From Lingula anatina (Eukaryota; Brachiopoda; Lingulata; Lingulida; Lingulidae): a stretch of 64,000 nucleotides of DNA. The stretch spans positions 591,068 to 655,067 of the forward strand of contig NW_019773514.1 in NCBI RefSeq assembly GCF_001039355.2, given 5' to 3'. Shown in pieces: positions 62,363 through 64,000 of the stretch. Position 1 is the stretch's first letter. Each line of letters opens with the position of its first letter. A program made the position numbers and the translations under genes. Under the pieces are notes generated by a model, which was not told the origin of the DNA, did no database searches, and worked only from the letters and a program-made list of their open reading frames with translations.

Positions 62363-64000
62363 TTCAGTCCCTCCAGACCAGCCAGAGATAGAGGGCCATA
62401 CCAATGGTTCTACAGTAGAGGTCCTACTCACAGACATTACGGTCAACTTAACATGCAATGCCATGAATGGGAAGCCCGCTCCTGGGTTGATATGGAAAAG
62501 AAATGGCCGCGACGTCACGGAAACAGTGCAATATTCTACATACTCAAGTGATCCAAGTAAGGATATTTGTGTTAAGAATTCGAAATGTTTTGTAACTTTT
62601 AGTATTATTTCTTCCAAATGCAAAACTTAATTTGATGTGTAAAAAGTTTTTTACAAATACATTCTTAATTGTTAATGGGAAATGTTTGATTTGTGAAATT
62701 ATTTTAAAGCAGAAAAAGTTTGATTTAAGTTTAAGATTTTAATTGTGTTTAATGTCTTTTAGAGCTGTTGCTGAGTGAATGATGACTAATTAGTTATCGG
62801 GAAATGTATTCAGTAATTTTTTTCCAGGCAGTAAAAGGGTAAATGCAAAGAGCATAATAACTCTAAACCCAGTGAAGGAAGATAATGGTGCCCTGTATTC
62901 TTGCCAAGCCACTCACCCAGCTCTCAGGAATAAAGTATTAGAAACTGTCATCAAACTTAGTGTGCTATGTAAGTACAGTAATTGCAAAGAATTTTAAAAA
63001 CATGCACCTTTCATTATAGTTTCCTTGCACAAGGTTTTTCATTTTCAGACATTCACAATTATGTTCTTTCTGACACCAAGCTAACTAACTTGTCAAAACT
63101 TTTGAATCAGTTGTAAGTATAACTACATACATATTTTGCCCATGATTTATTCTCTCCTTCTTGTTCAGCAATTTAAAAATATAGCTAATAATGATGTAAT
63201 GATCATGATATTCAGATGAGCCCGGGCACCCAGTGATCACAGGCTACAGGACCAATCAGATCATCCGTACTGGCGACACCGTCACACTCAGCTGTAAATC
63301 TGAAGGCGGAAACCCTCTGGCACGTGTTGTCTGGTACAAGAACAACATCCAGATCGACTACTCTTTCACAACTGGGGATAACATGGCTGTGAATGACCTT
63401 GTGGTGAATGCTGACGCCTCGGACAACAATGCAGAATATAAGTGTGAGGTGTCTAATGTGGTGACCCAGGCGCCCAAAGTGGCTGCGGTGCTCATGAAAG
63501 TTTACTGTGAGTATAAACAATTTTTGATATACAGCACAAATATGTAAGATGCCTAGATGATTTTGTGTTGTTGGATAATGAAAGGTCCATTGTTTGGACT
63601 AAATGAGCAGTTAAATATTAGGTTGTAAGTAGTTTTCATGACTCGACTATATTGTCATAAGTCATCGTTGGTCCATTGCACCGATCTTTACACTGTAGAT
63701 GACCGCGTTTCTTTTTCAAAATGATCTTATTATAGATATTAAGTAACAAAGTACTAAACAGTGTTGACTGAAATTCTTTCTTTACAGTTGCACCAGCAAA
63801 GGCAGAAATATTAGGGGCTGCCAATGCCAGAGCAGGGGAGACCATCATGTTGTCATGTGTCTCTAGCAACAGCAATCCTGCAGCAAAAATTACCTGGATT
63901 GCCAAAGGTCAGCAGCTGTCAGGGGCCACAGAGAGGGTGATTGAGGCTCCTGAGGGTGGGTACAAGACTTATTCTAATCTGACGGTGCCTCTCACAGACA
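39075..64000 (+). CDS. Nephrin-like Ig-superfamily cell adhesion receptor (5' part, spliced, truncated by window end)
   Basis: Seven exons are visible: 39075-39138, 61194-61334, 61669-61848, 62368-62556, 62828-62968, 63216-63506 and 63788 to beyond 64000, about 406 codons. All junctions are phase 1 with GT/AG borders and stay in frame. The product has a signal peptide, Ig1 (VLKCEV, LQWAKDG, GYPRY, DLSDDADFECQV), Ig2 (NLTCNA, LIWKRNG, LYSCQA), Ig3 (TLSCKSEGGNPLARVVWYKN, YKCEV) and the start of Ig4 (ILGA, IMLSCVSS, ITWIAKG). QWAKDG, the PRY motif and LSDDA.(F/Y)ECQ in Ig1 mark the nephrin/Neph (kirre) superfamily; GGNPLA..W.KN in Ig3 and the ILG...LSCVS pattern in Ig4 fit nephrin/Sns/Hibris better than Neph. 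Family members are type I membrane proteins that bind Neph/kirre partners in filtration diaphragms, myoblast fusion and synapse choice. The remaining Ig domains, FN3 domain and membrane segment would lie beyond the window. Nephrin-group assignment is confident; one-to-one orthology is not proven. Confidence 0.9.
40191..40436. mobile_element. Repeat-like segment present in only one copy of the exon-1 block
   Basis: It begins where the two copies diverge and runs to the N. It opens with cagggctcaacataaat and contains a near-perfect 9-bp hairpin, CAGGTTGCC gcag GGCAACCTG (40216-40237), followed by acttgcccttcc. Sequences of this style are common interspersed repeats in animal genomes, from memory. 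An allele-specific insertion is inferred. Confidence 0.45.
40438..41709 (+). repeat. Duplicated block with receptor exon 1, copy 2
   Basis: 1272 bp, starting one base after the single N at 40437. An open frame of about 97 codons (39565-39858 and 41088-41378) stays open in both copies, including a 3-nt length difference. With so little divergence this is weak evidence for coding. Confidence 0.93.
40598..40661 (+). CDS. Second copy of receptor exon 1 (probable unmerged allele)
   Basis: Same start codon, signal peptide and GTGAGT donor as 39075-39138, with one visible coding change (Pro to Arg, YTP versus YTR). It also joins exon 2 in frame. It is inside the second copy of a block of about 1.27 kb that starts one base after a single N. 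The small divergence and the N favour two alleles placed in series by the assembler. A real tandem duplication giving two alternative first exons is the other reading. Confidence 0.7.
42053..42102. repeat. (CT)n microsatellite in intron 1
   Basis: About 25 CT units. It causes the Leu/Ser-repeat open frame on this strand, which is not a gene. Confidence 0.97.
43219..43485. mobile_element. Short inverted-repeat element, copy C (in intron 1)
   Basis: The left end gcctgtgtcacaaaaag and the right end (other strand) GGGGTTGATTTCACAAAAGA give terminal inverted repeats with a TTTCACAAAA core. It shares the internal ctgtt.tataata...gctactgttttag segment with copy B. Noncoding. Confidence 0.45.
46907..46931. 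other. Assembly gap of 25 N, followed by a 17-C run
   Basis: The gap abuts a homopolymer C run (46932-46948), a likely sequencing stop. Confidence 0.99.
56060..56142. mobile_element. Short inverted-repeat element, fragment D
   Basis: The right end, read on the other strand as CAGGGACCTGGCTTCACAAA, matches the family end, and gttttagaccaattttttgcc matches internal parts. The left end was not located. Confidence 0.3.
59352..59480. repeat. Two diverged tandem copies of a unit of about 68 bp
   Basis: aagggatactct, then gacaatgtgatat and atttgat.acaat recur with a period near 68 bp and several differences. Confidence 0.7.
60337..60622. repeat. Two tandem copies of a 143-bp unit
   Basis: The unit starts cttttacttaacattgttta and ends in cacataaag. 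The copies differ at one base by eye (gaggttg versus gagtttg), so the duplication is recent or an assembly effect. Confidence 0.92.
61194..61334 (+). CDS. Receptor exon 2: first half of Ig1
   Basis: The acceptor is tgttttag and the donor G|GTAAGT; 141 nt, phase 1 to phase 1. It encodes the mature N-terminus (AGAQNVIQSFRVMPNDTSVI), the B-strand cysteine (VLKCEV) and the core Trp of Ig1 in LQWAKDG. NDTS contains an N-glycosylation sequon. The frame continues exactly from exon 1. Confidence 0.93.
61669..61848 (+). CDS. Receptor exon 3: second half of Ig1
   Basis: The acceptor is tatttgcag and the donor G|GTAAGT; 180 nt, phase 1 at both ends. It encodes GYPRYSMVG, the F-strand motif DLSDDADFECQV with the second Ig1 cysteine, and the G strand leading to a Val at the Ig1-Ig2 border. 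These motifs are the clearest family marker in the window. Confidence 0.93.
62268..62363. repeat. (ATT)n microsatellite, two arrays, touching the exon 4 acceptor
   Basis: About 7 units (62268-62290), a short spacer ccagcaaatttcac, then about 18 units (62307-62363) running into ttttcag. It explains the Leu-rich and Asn-rich open frames on the two strands. Confidence 0.95.
62368..62556 (+). CDS. Receptor exon 4: first half of Ig2
   Basis: The acceptor ttttcag follows directly on a long (ATT)n microsatellite. The donor is A|GTAAGG. 189 nt, phase 1 at both ends. It encodes VPPDQPEIEG, the Ig2 B-strand Cys (VNLTCNA) and the Trp in LIWKRNG. NGS and NLT are possible N-glycosylation sites. Translating past the donor reaches a stop near 62630, outside the exon. 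Confidence 0.92.
62828..62968 (+). CDS. Receptor exon 5: second half of Ig2
   Basis: The acceptor is ttttttccag and the donor T|GTAAGT; 141 nt, phase 1 at both ends. It encodes KSIITLNPV, then DNGALYSCQATHPAL with the second Ig2 cysteine, and a G strand ending LSVL. The CxA.(S/H)PAL pattern is nephrin-like. Confidence 0.92.
63216..63506 (+). CDS. Receptor exon 6: complete Ig3
   Basis: The acceptor is atattcag and the donor T|GTGAGT; 291 nt, phase 1 at both ends. This single exon holds a whole Ig domain: EPGHPVITGY, TLSCKSEGGNPLARVVWYKN (Cys and Trp), and AEYKCEVSNVV (second Cys). The GGNPLA motif before the Trp matches the corresponding nephrin domain. Confidence 0.93.
63788..64000 (+). CDS. 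Receptor exon 7: start of Ig4, cut by window end
   Basis: The acceptor is tctttacag, entered in phase 1, and the frame stays open to the last base. It encodes FAPAKAEILGAANARAGE, the Cys in IMLSCVSS, the Trp in ITWIAKG, and SNLTVPL. The second cysteine of the domain lies outside the window. Confidence 0.9.

Noticed and set aside
62234-62630. Asn-rich (minus) and Leu-rich (plus) open frames
   Set aside because: The (ATT)n array creates both; only 62368-62556 on the plus strand is coding.
1-64000. CRISPR arrays, operons, rRNA or tRNA genes
   Set aside because: No regularly spaced repeats with unique spacers, no bacterial gene layout, and no tRNA- or rRNA-like sequence was found by eye.

Overview
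The window looks like draft nuclear DNA of an invertebrate animal, most plausibly a marine lophotrochozoan such as a mollusc (inference). It is AT-rich, crowded with microsatellites and homopolymer runs, and nearly all of it is intergenic or intronic. Coding DNA is confined to short exons with GT/AG borders. It is not bacterial: there are no operons, and the longer open frames are mostly translated microsatellites.

The one gene that can be named is on the plus strand at the right end. It encodes a nephrin-type immunoglobulin-superfamily adhesion receptor (nephrin / Drosophila Sns-Hibris / C. elegans SYG-2 group). Exon 1 (39075-39138) carries the start codon and signal peptide. A first intron of about 20-22 kb follows. 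Exons 2-7 (61194-64000) encode Ig1, Ig2, Ig3 and the start of Ig4, and the gene runs off the window. Every visible intron is phase 1 and every junction keeps the frame.

Exon 1 lies in a block of about 1.27 kb that occurs twice (38915-40190 and 40438-41709), with a single N between the copies. A second duplicated segment (1-573 and 3971-4543) also has a single N at the end of one copy. Both look more like unmerged haplotypes at contig joins than true duplications.

Left of the receptor gene I see a head-to-head three-exon minus-strand candidate gene (37869-38747, about 112 aa, unknown product), two oppositely oriented CTCF-like sites (34703-34785), and scattered minus-strand exon candidates of one or more unidentified genes (29813-29870, 23993-24059, 5982-6119 spliced in frame to 4684-4846, 3321-3383, 2305-2471). 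The rest holds short inverted-repeat elements, tandem repeats, a CpG-rich block near 22.0 kb and unassigned DNA. All non-receptor gene calls rest on splice-site and reading-frame logic only.
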